Shown: positions 10,261 through 22,394 of the stretch, in pieces | Layout: each line of letters opens with the position of its first letter | Numbering within the stretch: position 1 is the stretch's first letter | Notes under the pieces: generated by a model | Told to the model about the DNA's origin: nothing | Database searches by the model: none | The model's input: the letters and a program-made list of their open reading frames with translations, nothing else | Source of the DNA: Ignelater luminosus | Taxonomy: Eukaryota; Arthropoda; Insecta; Coleoptera; Elateridae | Reading direction: 5' to 3' | Assembly (NCBI GenBank): GCA_011009095.1 | Contig: VTPC01000911.1 | Span: forward strand, 153,675-217,674 | Length of the DNA: 64,000 nt | Position numbers and translations under genes: made by a program

Positions 10261-12400
10261 GGGAAAATCGTAAAAAGGGATGTGTACTATGTATAGTTTC
10301 ATTTAGTCGTATCTAATCTGAATTAAATAAAAAGTGTGTAACCGGAAGTGGGTTTTGAATGGAAGGCCAAAAGAATGCTTAATTATAGTAATTTTGTGTA
10401 TTTTTTGTTTGTTGTTCTTTTGTGTGCTTTAAACCCATTTATCTTACTTTACGTGTTTAGTGTAATTTTTGCACATTAGTGTGTACGAGTAAACAATCGT
10501 AATGTTTTAATGTTTTAAAAATAAGAATTAGCTTTATCCGCTTGAATCTTGTAGACTTAAGGTTAAATCATAGAAGCAAATAAAATGAAATTACTCTTGT
10601 TGGAAATGCAGAAAAATATTGTATTTAAGTATTTGTTAGTTTTTAAAAATAGACCGCCGCTTTGCTTGTAATTTTATTGCTTTTGCAGGCAGTCAATTCT
10701 GTACATGCAGAGGAAGGACCTCTTTACTTATTTTCTATTAACAATAAACGTTTAACACACTTTTGCATTTTATTATTTCAACAACTCTTACCATAATTTA
10801 AACTCTTATAGGTTAGTGTACATGGAAAATATCGAAAGAAACTAACAGAACGGGAAAAAAGGGATTCAGCGACGAAACAAGATTCTGAATCGGAATCGGA
10901 AACGGAAACCGATAGTTTTTTCTCCAAGTTGTAGCATTTTCTGTAAAATATTTCCATCAGTGCCACATTATTGAACAAATCTAACGCGCAACGGTTGCTC
11001 TTGTTTTGGAAACCCAAAATTGAATATAAATCAGATCTTGAAAAATTCTGAAATTATTGGAAAAATAAATTGAGATAATGTACATACATACATAGTTTGG
11101 CAAAAGTTGTTTCTGCAAAGTTTAGCGATTTTCTTCCACTAGATTTGACAGTAAAATGAATGTTTATTTAATGCGTGTTCCTAATGATTCAAGATTTCTG
11201 GTGAACATGAAGTGTAAAAGTTCTAAAAGAAATACATGTTGTAACTAGAAATTGACAACATTGGTAAACAAATCAAGTGAAAAATTGCAAACGAGAGCGA
11301 AATGAAGAAGTTGGGAAACCTAAATAATTTTGTCTTGTTTCATTCACTATTGCAGAAAGTTACAAATAATAAAGATTTGTTACAAAATCTTAAGTTTTCT
11401 TAACCTCGCTCAGAAATACCTTGTCAACCTACTCAAAAATTTGTTAAAAAGAGATTGTAGATTCATAAATTTAACTTTTTGCGTGTCCAGAAAAACTGAA
11501 TGTTTTCAAGCTTTGCGCAAACAATCATCTACCACTTAATTTTTCGAAAATATTAACGATTTCAAAAAAAAAATTGGAGAATTTGTGTGGTCATTTTTGT
11601 TCTCAGTCTCACTTGACAATGTACAATAAAATTTTGTTCAACTTAAAATGCAAGATATTATAAATGTAACAGCTGCTGGATGGATGGATGCATAAAAGGT
11701 TACATAAAGCATTGTTGACTGACAATGTGGTTAACAACGTGATATTCGACATCATCGATTTAATCAAGAGTTACTATTGCTAATCTCGTTAATAAACTGA
11801 AATATTACATACGAAGAGAATTTGAGCGTAATAACCATATTCAAATCACATCTCATTAAAGGAAGGTGTTTCAGAACGTGACGGGAATTTAAAAGTATCG
11901 ATATAGAATAATCACGTTGTTGGGCAACAACGGTTTATGCAACCGAGCTTACTGGTTTTTTAGCCGTTGCACTGAAAATATCGCTTCGTAATACGCAAGA
12001 TATGAAATTAGTTAAATCAGAAACATACGCTTAGAATCTTTGGTATTTAACAACTGGAATGGAACTATTTGGAACCTAGTATCCAATGGTATCGAAATCA
12101 GGTAGGTGTTCCAACAGAACCCTTCTTCGGCACTTCTATTTTAGTAGAAAAACAAAATTCAATGTAATGGCATTTTTTATCTGCTATTTTATTGATTGTA
12201 CAAAATCTTGCTTTTACGAAATACATATGCAGCAGGTTGTGAATTTTCTAAACACATCGAAACACCACTAAATTGATCTAGACAACCTTCTTCTAATGTA
12301 ACCGACTTTTGCGATTTACGAAATCAAGTCTTTTTAATGTATCAGTTAAAAGACAGTGTGTAATATAGTACTTACAGTTATGTAACCATCTTCGGTAGCT
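10260..12400. other. AT-rich stretch, no feature recognised
   Basis: Several short frames occur, but none with a recognisable product. Nothing repetitive stands out apart from A/T-rich runs. Confidence 0.5.
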
Positions 12401-12404
12401 AGCA

Positions 12405-13090
12405 GTCGGACTTTGCTCTGTACGAAGCAACTTGCGGTAACTACCGAGTCATCATCGGTGGCTAAAAATTGAACTTTATCTATCATTATGTGGAGATTAT
12501 GGATCGGACTTTGCCCTCTATCAAACAATTCCGGTAGTTTCGCCCTCCACCGAGTCATCATCGAAATTGTCTTCCACCAATCACCTGTAGTGGCTAACCG
12601 TCTAGCTTTGCCCTTTACCTGTGATGCTTATTGTTAAGGCTTCGTCATGCACCTCATCTACCTACAGAGTTTAGCAATCAGGTATCACTCTTCACCACGC
12701 CATTTCTGGTAACTATCGATCGGACTTGACCATCCACCAAGCTATCTGTGGTGACCGTTTCTCGAGTTTGTCTTTCATCAAGTCACCTACAATGATTATT
12801 AGTCAGGTTTCATCAAACTACTAACAACGGCTACCGTTCTGGCATTGTTACCCACCTTAGCCACACTAGCTAGCTGTACGGGACTTCGTCTTCCACCAAG
12901 TTGCTTGAAGTGATCGTCTTTCGGATTTTGCTCTCTGCCAAATTATTATGTCTGACAAATTTTGTCTTGCACTAAACCACCTACGGTGACTATCAATCTA
13001 ACTAAGCCACTAGTAGCAACTATTAGGTTTTGTTCTCCATCAAGTCATCTACGGTAACTAACGTGCTGGCTTCGCCCTCTACTATAGTAG
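12405..13090. repeat. degenerate ~41-bp tandem repeat array
   Basis: About seventeen diverged units can be aligned by eye. Their shared core runs as two halves: CGGACTTTGCCCTCCACCAA and GTCACCTACGGTAACTATCG. Clear units begin near 12407, 12505, 12720 and 12870, and near-consensus halves such as TTTGTTCTCCATCAAGTCAT occur near 13030. Many units are shortened, so spacing varies from about 28 to 63 bp. There is no open frame through the array, and the 5'-broken Tc1-like pseudogene follows about 200 bp downstream. Confidence 0.6.
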
Positions 13091-13288
13091 AATCGTCGAA
13101 CCAATGCAGTAATAAAAGTGCGTGATCAATGCAAGTAAGCTCTTTCTCTATTGGCTGAGAAAGACGTGCTTGAAGCCTGTTTTACACATGTAAGTGTGAA
13201 CATCCGTCGATATACTTTACGTTTTGATTTAACCCCGGAATTTTAGGTTTATTTACCTTCATACTAGCTGCAAAAAAAAGAAGTTGTA

Positions 13289-14250
13289 ATGTTCTATATT
13301 ATAGATTTTAACGCGAATACCCTAAACACTACGTATTTTAAATTTATCGGATATCCAAAGGAGCCGTTCAACGCACACTTGAAAGATATCGGTCTACTGG
13401 AAAGCTTAAAAGTAAACCCAGATGCAGTTATCATCATGAGCAAACACAATAGGCGATTAACAGCTCCAGAAATTACCGCCGATCTAAACACCAGGAGAGA
13501 AGATCGGGTTACTGTAAGTACCATAAAACGACGGCTTCGAAAAGCTAGTTTATTTGGCAGAATAGCTGTAGCCACTGTTGAGAGCCAAAAATAAGCGTAA
13601 AAGATTCATTTAGGCAACAACATCATAATTGGACACGTAATCAATGGAAAAAGGTATTATGGTTAGATGAATCAAAATTTGAAATCTTCGATTCAAAACG
13701 TCGTGTTTATGTATGGCGATCGGTTGGAGAGAGGATATCAGATGAATGTGTTGTTGGGACTGTCGAACACGGGGGAGGTTCTTTAATGGTTTGGGGTTGT
13801 TTTGGTAATAATAAGACTGAAGATCTACACAGAATAGAAGGAACTCTCAAAAAAGAAAGATACAAAAAAATTCTTGAGAATCATGCATTGCCTTCTGGTA
13901 GGCGTCTCATTGGGAGAGGATTCATTTTCCAGCAGCACAATGATCCTAAGCATTCTTTTAAATTATGCAAAAGCTTTTTGTCTGAAAAAAAGCGAAGACG
14001 CGAAATAGTAGTTTTGACTTGGCCCCTACAATCCCCTGATCTCAATGCGATCGAGCTTCTGTGGGAAGAGCTGGACAGTAAGGTTCGGAAAAATTTTCCG
14101 AAGTCAGATAATCGTTTATGGGAACTTCTTCAAGCAACGTGGCAAGAAATCGATACTAAAATTTTGGATAAACTAATAAATTGCATGCCAAAATTATGCA
14201 ATGCAATTATTAAAAACAAAGGTGGATTTATCGATGAGACAAAAATTTAA
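13289..14250 (+). pseudogene. Tc1-like transposase, frameshifted and with a substituted catalytic residue
   Basis: The second half of a Tc1-type DNA-binding region (RRLTAPEITADLN, TVSTIKRRLRKA) lies in one frame to about 13580. A short piece AKNKRKRF follows in another frame. A third frame from 13615 carries the catalytic domain: HHNWTRNQWKKVLWLDESKFEIF, MVWGCFG, FQQHNDPKHS, and WPLQSPDLNAIELLWEELD. At least two frameshifts (near 13580 and 13610) break it. The first Asp is present (13666-13668). The second catalytic Asp of the QDNDPKH motif is His here (13936-13938). Glu is at 14053-14055, giving 38 residues between the second and third positions, the spacing of the DD38E (Intruder) group. 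The first helix-turn-helix is missing. A terminal-repeat-like stretch (GTACTCAGACTTTTGGCTGC) follows near 14397, but no matching left end was found. Confidence 0.85.
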
Positions 14251-16242
14251 TTATTCTAAGTTTTTTATTTATAGATTTAATTATATTCTTTTTCTATAAA
14301 AAGTACGGCGTTAACTGTATTAAGACAATAATAAATTATACTAACAAAAAGTATTTGTATCTTTCTTTTTCTCAAAAATAAAATTTCCATAAGATGTACT
14401 CAGACTTTTGGCTGCTGGTGTATGTGTACAGTATTGAAAAAGGCTTGTTTATCAACTGATGATGATTAGATAATTTTTTGCCATACTAATAAATTTGAAT
14501 CAAAACAAGCAAATGCAACAGAACATCCTGGAAAGGTTGTTTTGAATTGATATTGCTCCCACTGGTGTTAAGTTGAACAGTGATGAGTTTGCTATAAGAA
14601 TCCAATTTATTTTGTAGGATAGCATAATTTGTTTATTAGACTATTAAATTTAAAAAAAATACTTTGCATAATATGTGTAATATACAAATATTTAATATAA
14701 AAAATCTATAAAACGTAAAAATGTTACGCAAAGGTACAAAGCAGTGGAACATTTAAAAAACGCTCCAAAACGCGACGGTTTCTTAATAGAAAAAGAATAC
14801 TCACTGAAGAAAAAGAATATTGTTTCTTTGAAAATATTAAGTTTAATTTATTCTCGTCTAGAAGTTTTTTGTTAATCAAGTGTTATTTTGAAGCTGATAA
14901 ATTCTAAGAAGAAATAACAGTTTTCCAACATACTGCAAGGTCAAACCATCAGTTACGATAATAACAATATTTTAAGTTTTGATGCTTTTTAGTGTATGTA
15001 GTTGGATCCACATAAATTGCTAGCTGGTAGCTCCTCTTTATACTTATACTTCCTGATCGGTACTTAATAATAAATAAATAAATAAATAATAATTGCTGCA
15101 GAATTTCTAAACTAGTTAATTGGTTAGAGATTGAATGTTAAATACTAAACATTTCAAGTTCGATAGCAATGTGAAGGATATCTTGTGAAACGGAAACGGA
15201 TTAAGTGACGTATTTTATCAAATAATTACAATCAAAGGAATACTAACTGTTATATATACAATTGTGTGGTAGCTTTTTGAGCAGGTCTAATTTTACCAGT
15301 TTTGCTCGCTTTTGATAGAATTATTAATTAGATATATCTCTGAACATTTATAAGATAAGAAGGTAGATCAATTATGAGCAACATAAGATAAAATTGAATA
15401 TAAAAGAAATAACCAAAATGTCTAGCCTTGATGATTCGATGGAATGGAAAATGTAATTGCATTATTACAAACCGTGTGTTGAAAACTGCAAGAGAACGAA
15501 TAGTTAAGTTTCATGCACCAGCAGTCAACTGCCTCATTGTGTACTTCTTGCATTTAGGTGAATTTGGAAACTGTCTTTCTCGTATGGAGAATTTCTTTTT
15601 GTCAAATTGGTAGTAGATGAATGAACTACTTGGTCAGAAGTTATTTACTTCTGTTTATTTTCAAGTTTAATTATTTGCAATCAGTAATTAACTTTTGTTG
15701 TAAAAAACTGTGAGTTACCTTTCTGGTTGGCACAGTATCAACTGTGCGTATTTTTCTGACTTCTTTTTATCTGTCTCGTAATTCGATTATTGAGTGTTAA
15801 ACATAACTAATAGATTGTGCAATTCAAAACATTTACAGATCCGAACACACGTCATTGCCAATAACACAAAGTGTCGTATTTCAGACTTGCCAATTTTGCA
15901 GGAGAGCAGTTTGAAATTTTACAAGTTCCTTGAATGGTCACTACGTCATAACCAATAAGTCGTTTTCTATGCGGATTTGATAATGAGATGCAGAAGTACT
16001 TACACAATCGTATGCCACATCCTAGATCGAACCAAAACATTTGAGATACGTCGTTATCCAAGTTTCCCAATGGCCCATTTTTGAGCCAGCTTGAGATCCG
16101 ACACTTGATGCGAACCAAGAACTCACTTAATAACGCCACTTGGTGACGTAACCCAGGATTAGAATTTCTTGATATACACTTCGTATTATTGGCGACTACA
16201 CGTCTTGCAAAACTGGACGATGAGATGATGCGGCAAGCATGC

Positions 16243-16451
16243 TCCCGCTTAGCGGGATGGCAGCATCAACGAAAACACTTTGATTTAAATGTGAGCGTGC
16301 ACGTTTTCATTGCTAATTTTATTTTTTAGGGTTTTTTCTATTGAATAGAACTCTATTATATGATCTGACAATAAATAAAAAACAACTTCATGCTATAAAA
16401 CCGGTCCCGTTCTGCAGCAGTCCAACGCGTTTTCATCCCGTCAAACGGGAT
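16243..16451. repeat. two small G+C-rich stem-loops
   Basis: TCCCGC-TTA-GCGGGA lies at 16243-16257 and ATCCCGT-CAA-ACGGGAT at 16435-16451. Both share the CCCG...CGGG stem and a 3-nt loop and sit in AT-rich DNA. No known RNA or element was recognised. Confidence 0.4.
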
Positions 16452-17024
16452 TCAAAAACGGCATTTTGCAAAAACGCAATGTGTGGTTCCTCACTAACAT
16501 AAGGCCGTTTTTATTGAAACTAGTATGAGGTCATCGTGAAACTAACAATGACATAAATTCGTAGTGTTGCAAGCAAAGTAAACTTGAAATTCATTAATAA
16601 TTAATTACATAAGCAAACAGTGAGTTTTTGTAGTTTTAAATAAAAAATCAAATGGAAAAGTTAGAACAAATACTATTGAACGCTTGTTTAATTATTTTGT
16701 TCCATAATGAATATTTTATTGCTTAGATAGAAAATACAGTCTTTTTCAGCTGGTAAAAAGATGACAATATAAGTTGTAAAAAAGACATTATTCGTAACGC
16801 AATACGTTAAGCAATAATGTAATGAATTCGCCCACTTGAAATTTCCAAATTCATTTTTTATTAGAGTTACTTTCCATGCGGCTTATTACATCAAACTTCC
16901 ATTTGTAATTGCTTCCAATATGATAATATCACTTAACTCGGTTTGTATTACTTAATTAATCTACTGCTATACATAATGCATAATTGCTAGAGTAATTCCC
17001 AGTTATATTTGTAAACGAAAACAC

Positions 17025-17042
17025 ATACATACATACATACGT
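17025..17042. repeat. ACAT/CATA microsatellite
   Basis: A short run of the tetranucleotide CATA is visible, grading into CGTATACATA. Confidence 0.8.
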
Positions 17043-19433
17043 ATACATATTCAGCTGGTTTTCTTTTAAAATCTAAAATCGAAAGTTGTCTAACCTTGGA
17101 CTGCAAATAGCCGGATTTCATGTGTTGTGTGCATCCGAAACGAGGCACACCAAACATGCACTTGATGAATGGCACGTTCCGCGCATCGTCATTGCAGTTT
17201 TGCTTGTTTATTATTACTATTTGTCCAGTGGACGTTTCAAGGATTAGTAGCAAGGATATAAAGGGATTAATTTGTAAAAGATTTAAACTGTTTTTCTTTC
17301 ACTGACAGTGACAGATAGATACATACTGCTCCATACGTTAATTAGATTGCAATAATATTTCATCAGGCATTATAAACTGTTTCATCTAAAATGAACTTTT
17401 TTTATTTTAATGGTAGCAGTTATTAATTTTAGTGTTCGCAGAATTTATGGTTTAACATTATAATTTTAAATTTTGTTTTACCTGCAGACACAATGTGAAT
17501 ATTACATTCTAATAGACACGCTTTTATCTAAATAATGAAAAAGGAGGGGGAAAGGAACTTTTAAAATATTTTTAATTATGTAAAAACAGAACATCATTAG
17601 CATAATCAAATATTAACACGTAATACAATAAATTAACATTTTCAAATGTTAATGTATATGAATGATCCTGCTTGTTGATTGCTCATTTTATTTAAAAATT
17701 GTACTTAAAAGATGAAATAAAATTTCAAAACAGCTCATGAATAATATGGTCGCATGCAACAACCACCACCGGAAGCTGCTAACATAGAATTGTTGTTAGC
17801 ATTGTAAAGGCTGCTTCATAAATCAACATAATTAGTGAGCCTGTCTGCCGTTTAAGCTGTATTCATTAAGACATCTCTTAGTTTTACATAGTTTGAAACA
17901 AAAGCTGACCACTGCAACCAGAGACGATTACGTAGGATTTTTGCATTTAGTAGACTCTGTCTTTATTGCTGCATTCTAGGAAATTTATAAATTTGTTTGT
18001 TGTTCTGGTTTTTATGTCCTACCAAACGAGAGTGTAGTATATGACAATACAACGAACTCTTAAAAATAGAATCGAGATTTAATAAAAGTAAAAAATTATT
18101 ATTAATATCCAAGTCAAAAAGAAACCTTTGGTGACTCATCTGCAGTTTTAGTTAATTTACGATATTATTGTTTAAAACTTGATTGGTTTGGCGATTCCAG
18201 ACAAAGGTAAACGGATTCTATTCTAGTTTTAAAATAACGCCATCAAACTGAAACGATTGATTTTTACAACAAATGTATTTTTAGACACTCTAGGGATTCT
18301 GTTGTAAATACATGCACAAGTTCGTTTTGTAAAACATGACATAGTCGTCGCGGTTAACGTTTGTTAACGTCTGCTTCTTGAAATTTACTGATTTGATCAA
18401 CTCGTACAATAAGATTTGGAAAAAGGTAAGCTCAAGGTTATAGATTTTCTCAACCGCTGCAGTACTAGGCATAAAGTGTGTTGCGAAGCAGACAGTGTTG
18501 CCCAGTTAGAAAAAATGACGCTTGAAAGGACACTTGTAAAAACATAAAATGATTTTAGACAACCTCAGAAGATATTGGCACTGTCTGAAGCTTTCTTTTT
18601 CAGTAACAAACTTAATTAAATTTAATTAAATTTTTAGGTTTCGCAGGAATTCACTTTGAAACATTTTGCATTGCGTGTAGTTTGAAGTTAGTTTCTTCAA
18701 GTTTGTTGGTTGTCTTCACCTAATTAAAGCGCTTTTCGAAACCCAGATGCGTGTGGTGTCTGAAGTGGACTGTTTTATATGGAAGGATAAAAAACAAAGA
18801 ACTATCGAGAAAAATTAAAATATTTTTTATAAAGACGGAACTTCTCCCTATGCTGCCGATCAAAGAAATTGATCCATGAATGCACATGTTGATCTCATCC
18901 CCTATTTTGCTCAAAATTGGTCTAACAAACACTGTGTACAACTTAACGAAGAATCGCATTAGAAAAGTGATATTTTCAGAAAACTCAGAATTACTTCTAG
19001 TATAGTTAAAATTATCTCGAGTCAACAGTCACTGTCCTGACTATTAATATCTAGTGGCTTTTCTCCTTTTAAAGGAAAAAGCAAAATATATTGCTTGGAA
19101 TGCGCCTAATAAAAGTATTCCTTGATAGTTTTGGTGATGTAGAATTCACTTTAAACTGTAGGACAGTTGTGTTTACTGAACTCTTCATAAGACAGTAAAG
19201 GATTTCGCAATTTTTCATGCTCGACAATACAATTTTTTCAGTTGGCTTTATCAATTACCTGCACATGTTTTTACACAGAGAAATGGGATTATTTTCAAGA
19301 CACAAATATCAAAGCACGTTATAATGTCAGAGATTTAGTAATTTCATTGCCTGTTAGTGCACAAACGTATGACTTGAAGTTAGCTGCTTCTTCACTCTAT
19401 TTTCATCAGCATGCGTTGGAAATAACTGACCTA

Positions 19434-20726
19434 ACACATCGTTCAATAAGTCCCGAGACTAACCCAGAGATGGTGCTAGTAGTACCAAACTAGCCACGTT
19501 TCCCTAGAGTGCGAACCTTCACATGAAACGTGTAAAAATTTCACGTCGATTGGACCACAAACAGCAGAGTTATCGAGGTTAGAGTAAAGTCACTTTGTAA
19601 TTTGTTTGAAAAATGGAACAAAGCGAGTTTCGCGTGTTGATAAAACATTGTTTTTTAATGGGTAAAAACACCGTAGAAGCCCAGCAATGGCTTGAGAAAC
19701 GTTACCCGGACTCCTCTCCATCCAAATCAACGATTTGTCGTTGGTATGCTGAGTTTAAACGTGGTCGTACGGACACAAACGATGCGGAACGTTCGGGTAG
19801 GCCATTGGAAGCCGTTACACCGGAAAATGTGAGTGAAGTATTCAAAATCGTAATGAAAAATCGCAAAGTAAAGGTCCGTGAGATTGCAGAAATGACACAG
19901 ATATCATCTGGAAGCGTATTTACAATCCTTCATGAAAAATTGAGCATGAAAAAGGTTTTTTCCAAGTGGGTGCCGCGATTGCTTTCAATGGAACAAAAAC
20001 AGCAACGAATCGACGATTCAGAGAGCTGTTTATCGCTATTTACTCGCAATAAAAAGGATTTCCTGCGTCGATACGTGACCATGGATGAAACATGGATACA
20101 TCATTTCACTCCGGAGTCGAATCGGCAATCATCTGAGTGGCGCATGGCTGGCGAAAGCCGCCCAAAGCGTCCAAAAACGCAGCAATCTGCTGGCAAAGTC
20201 ATGGCGTCTGTTTTTTGGGGTACACATGGCGTCATTTTCATTGACTACCTGGAAAAAGGTAAATCGATCAACAGTGATTATTATATTGACTTGTTGGTAC
20301 GTTTGAAGGAGGAGATCGCAGCAAAACGACCGCACATGAAGAAGAAAAAAATCCTTTTTCAGCAAGACAATGCACCATGCCACAAGTCCATGAAAACAAT
20401 GGCAAAAATCTACGAGTTGGGCTTTGATTTGCTTCCCCATCCCCCGTATTCGCCAGATTTAGCCCCCAGCGACTACTGGCTCTTTGCTGATCTCAAAAAA
20501 ATGCTCCAGGGAAAAAAATTTGGCTCGAATGAGGAGGTCATTGCCGAAACTGAAGCCTATTTTGAAGCAAAGGATAAATCCTTCTATAAACATGGTATAG
20601 AAATGTTGGAAAGGCGTTGGAAAGATTGTATCACTCTAAAAGGAGATTATATTGATGAATAAAAATGATTTTTGAAAAAAAAATGTTGTTTTCGTTGTTA
20701 GTCTCGGGACTTATTGAACGATGTGT
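19434..20726 (+). mobile_element. complete mariner element, irritans-like
   Basis: A perfect 30-bp inverted repeat bounds the element: it begins ACACATCGTTCAATAAGTCC at 19434-19463 and its exact complement is at 20697-20726. TA lies directly outside both ends (19432-19433 and 20727-20728), the expected mariner target duplication. Total length is 1293 bp, normal for an intact mariner. About 150 bp of untranslated leader and 34 bp of trailer flank one uninterrupted transposase. Identical terminal repeats and an open frame indicate a young, possibly functional copy. The Ns begin 174 bp downstream. Confidence 0.95.
19613..20662 (+). CDS. mariner transposase, intact (349 residues)
   Basis: This enzyme cuts and pastes the surrounding element. 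It acts in the nucleus as a dimer that binds the terminal repeats and inserts at TA. Residues 1-110 hold two helix-turn-helix motifs (for example STICRWYAEFKRG and IAEMTQISSGSVFTIL). A linker with WVPRLL at 119-124 sits where the family usually has WVPREL/HEL. The catalytic domain shows MDETW (Asp158), QQDNAPCH (Asp252) and YSPDLAPSDYWLF (Asp287), giving the full D,D34D triad. Length and sequence resemble the Himar1-type irritans group. The ATG chosen gives the family's usual MEQ/MEK-type start directly followed by FRVLIKHCF. There are no stops or frameshifts. Activity itself cannot be judged from sequence; the RLL variant is worth noting. Confidence 0.95.
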   Translation: MEQSEFRVLIKHCFLMGKNTVEAQQWLEKRYPDSSPSKSTICRWYAEFKRGRTDTNDAERSGRPLEAVTPENVSEVFKIVMKNRKVKVREIAEMTQISSGSVFTILHEKLSMKKVFSKWVPRLLSMEQKQQRIDDSESCLSLFTRNKKDFLRRYVTMDETWIHHFTPESNRQSSEWRMAGESRPKRPKTQQSAGKVMASVFWGTHGVIFIDYLEKGKSINSDYYIDLLVRLKEEIAAKRPHMKKKKILFQQDNAPCHKSMKTMAKIYELGFDLLPHPPYSPDLAPSDYWLFADLKKMLQGKKFGSNEEVIAETEAYFEAKDKSFYKHGIEMLERRWKDCITLKGDYIDE

Positions 20727-20900
20727 TATAGTCCAGATTGTTACTGTGTATACACTGAAATGTGAGAAAGAAAAGAATTCTCGGTTGACATTGCCCTTGG
20801 TTGTGGTAGTAGCAGTTAACAGCAATGGCAGTATTGAGACGTATATTGCTGATTTACAGACATGTGAACTTAGCCATTGTTTGTCGATAAAATGTTTTTT

Positions 20901-21077
20901 NNNNNNNNNNNNNNNNNNNNNNNNNNNNNNNNNNNNNNNNNNNNNNNNNNNNNNNNNNNNNNNNNNNNNNNNNNNNNNNNNNNNNNNNNNNNNNNNNNNN
21001 NNNNNNNNNNNNNNNNNNNNNNNNNNNNNNNNNNNNNNNNNNNNNNNNNNNNNNNNNNNNNNNNNNNNNNNNNNNNN
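20901..21077. other. assembly gap (177 Ns)
   Basis: A run of undetermined bases. It starts 174 bp after the right mariner end, follows a poly-T stretch, and leaves the local context of that insertion uncertain. Confidence 1.
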
Positions 21078-21489
21078 CATTTTGAGTCTAGTGGACTTGA
21101 CGATTTTGGTGTTATATTTAAAAAGTTGCAAGAACAATTGCAAATTTCTTTGTTTTGCTTCAAATCGCAGATTGCAGCTTTGTTTCTTATTTAGAAATAT
21201 CTAACCTAACCCCAATTAGTAACAATTGAGTAAATAAAACCATAGCCGAAATTAGTTAAAACTTCATCTAGACTATCTTCTATTACCAGAATACATCGAG
21301 ATCTTTTTGATCGGGTTTTTCAATTATTAGTCTGATCAGTAGCACACTCTGCACGTCGTAACACTTAAACAACTTCAAACTGCACACAGGTTGTAACCTG
21401 AATATTCCTATCAACAAAAATGTGCGCATTTGATACCATTGTCGACCGCCATTTGTGCTAATACCACAGTCGTTCATACAACGTTAAAA

Positions 21490-22394
21490 ATGTCGCCACG
21501 CACAAGCGAGAAGGTTAAAGGTATGATTTTGTGCCTTTTAAAGCAGAATTTATCATATTCTATGATAATAAAAGTGCTAAAACGACGAGGGGTGGCCATA
21601 ACTAAAAGAACCACAACCAATATCAAGAAACGATAAGCAAATTCAATTATCAAACCTCCAAAATCGAAAACGCGAGCTCGACGCACGCTGCTCTCAAACT
21701 GAACGCTCTTAGAGGGGACTCCAAAGTCTCAGCATCAGTTAGCAAAGATATATTCTGTTATTCCTGCCACCACTCGTAACTGGGCGAGAAGATTCAACCT
21801 AAAAATCGTGCGGAAAAGGAAATTTTCAAACACCATTGAAATGGATGCATACATTCTTGGCCTCTTTATATGAAACTTCGAAGAGGACGACACCGAAAAT
21901 TCATTACATCCGACGAATACCTATTCACGCTAAATAATGTAACGGGGAATACAGAAATTCAATCCAAAGATTGGTATGGCTTGGAATTTAGTCCAAAGGT
22001 GTAATTTTGTAAAACCTGGGGTTAAAGTGAATGCCCGCTATTACCAAAGATTTTGCGTCGAATGGTAATGGATGCCAAAAAACTGTATCCGCAAAACAAT
22101 TACATTTTCCACCAAAACAATGATTGCATTAGCAAACTATCAAGTTTATCACTCCTTTACAGTGGTTATCTAACAACCCTGATGTTGCTCCTTTGGATTA
22201 TCACCATTTGGCCCTATTTAAAGAAGAGGTTAAATAAGCGCTTCATTACCACTCTGTGAGGTCTTAAAAAGTGCATTCGGGAAGAGATTCAGAAGGTCCG
22301 GTTTAGTTTAATTGTTAATATGTTAAGGGCTCGACCCAAACGTCTTTGCAAAATTTATTATGCTGAGGGTAAATATATCGAACATACATTGTAA
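21490..22394 (+). pseudogene. Tc1/mariner-superfamily transposase, decayed
   Basis: The start MSPRTSEKVKGMILCLLKQN at 21490 opens a Tc1-type DNA-binding domain that runs to 21636. Later fragments in shifting frames read GRHRKFITSDEYLFTLNN near 21880-21940 (first Asp in the SDE), MVMDAKKLYPQNNYIFHQ near 22061-22113, WLSNNPDVAPLDYHHLALFKEE near 22160-22230, and GKYIEHTL before a stop at 22392-22394. The order, spacing and tail are those of a Tc1/mariner-superfamily enzyme. The APLDY box suggests an Asp as third catalytic residue. The QD of the central FHQD motif reads QNND, so the second catalytic Asp is probably lost. Multiple frameshifts make it dead. Terminal repeats were not identified. Confidence 0.75.

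Larger units (their letters stand above)
14430..19430. other. AT-rich stretch with microsatellites, no gene recognised
   Basis: It holds a TAAA-type run near 15067-15092, an ACAT run near 17025-17042 and two small G+C stems near 16243-16257 and 16435-16451. Short frames at 15428-15613, 15852-16139, 16987-17305 and 18720-19025 show no recognised domain or convincing splice context. Confidence 0.5.

Noticed and set aside
20129..20440. 103-residue minus-strand frame inside the mariner
   Set aside because: It is a shadow of the intact transposase frame.
20631..21204. Frames of 97-179 residues across the gap
   Set aside because: They are open only because the Ns are translated as unknown residues.
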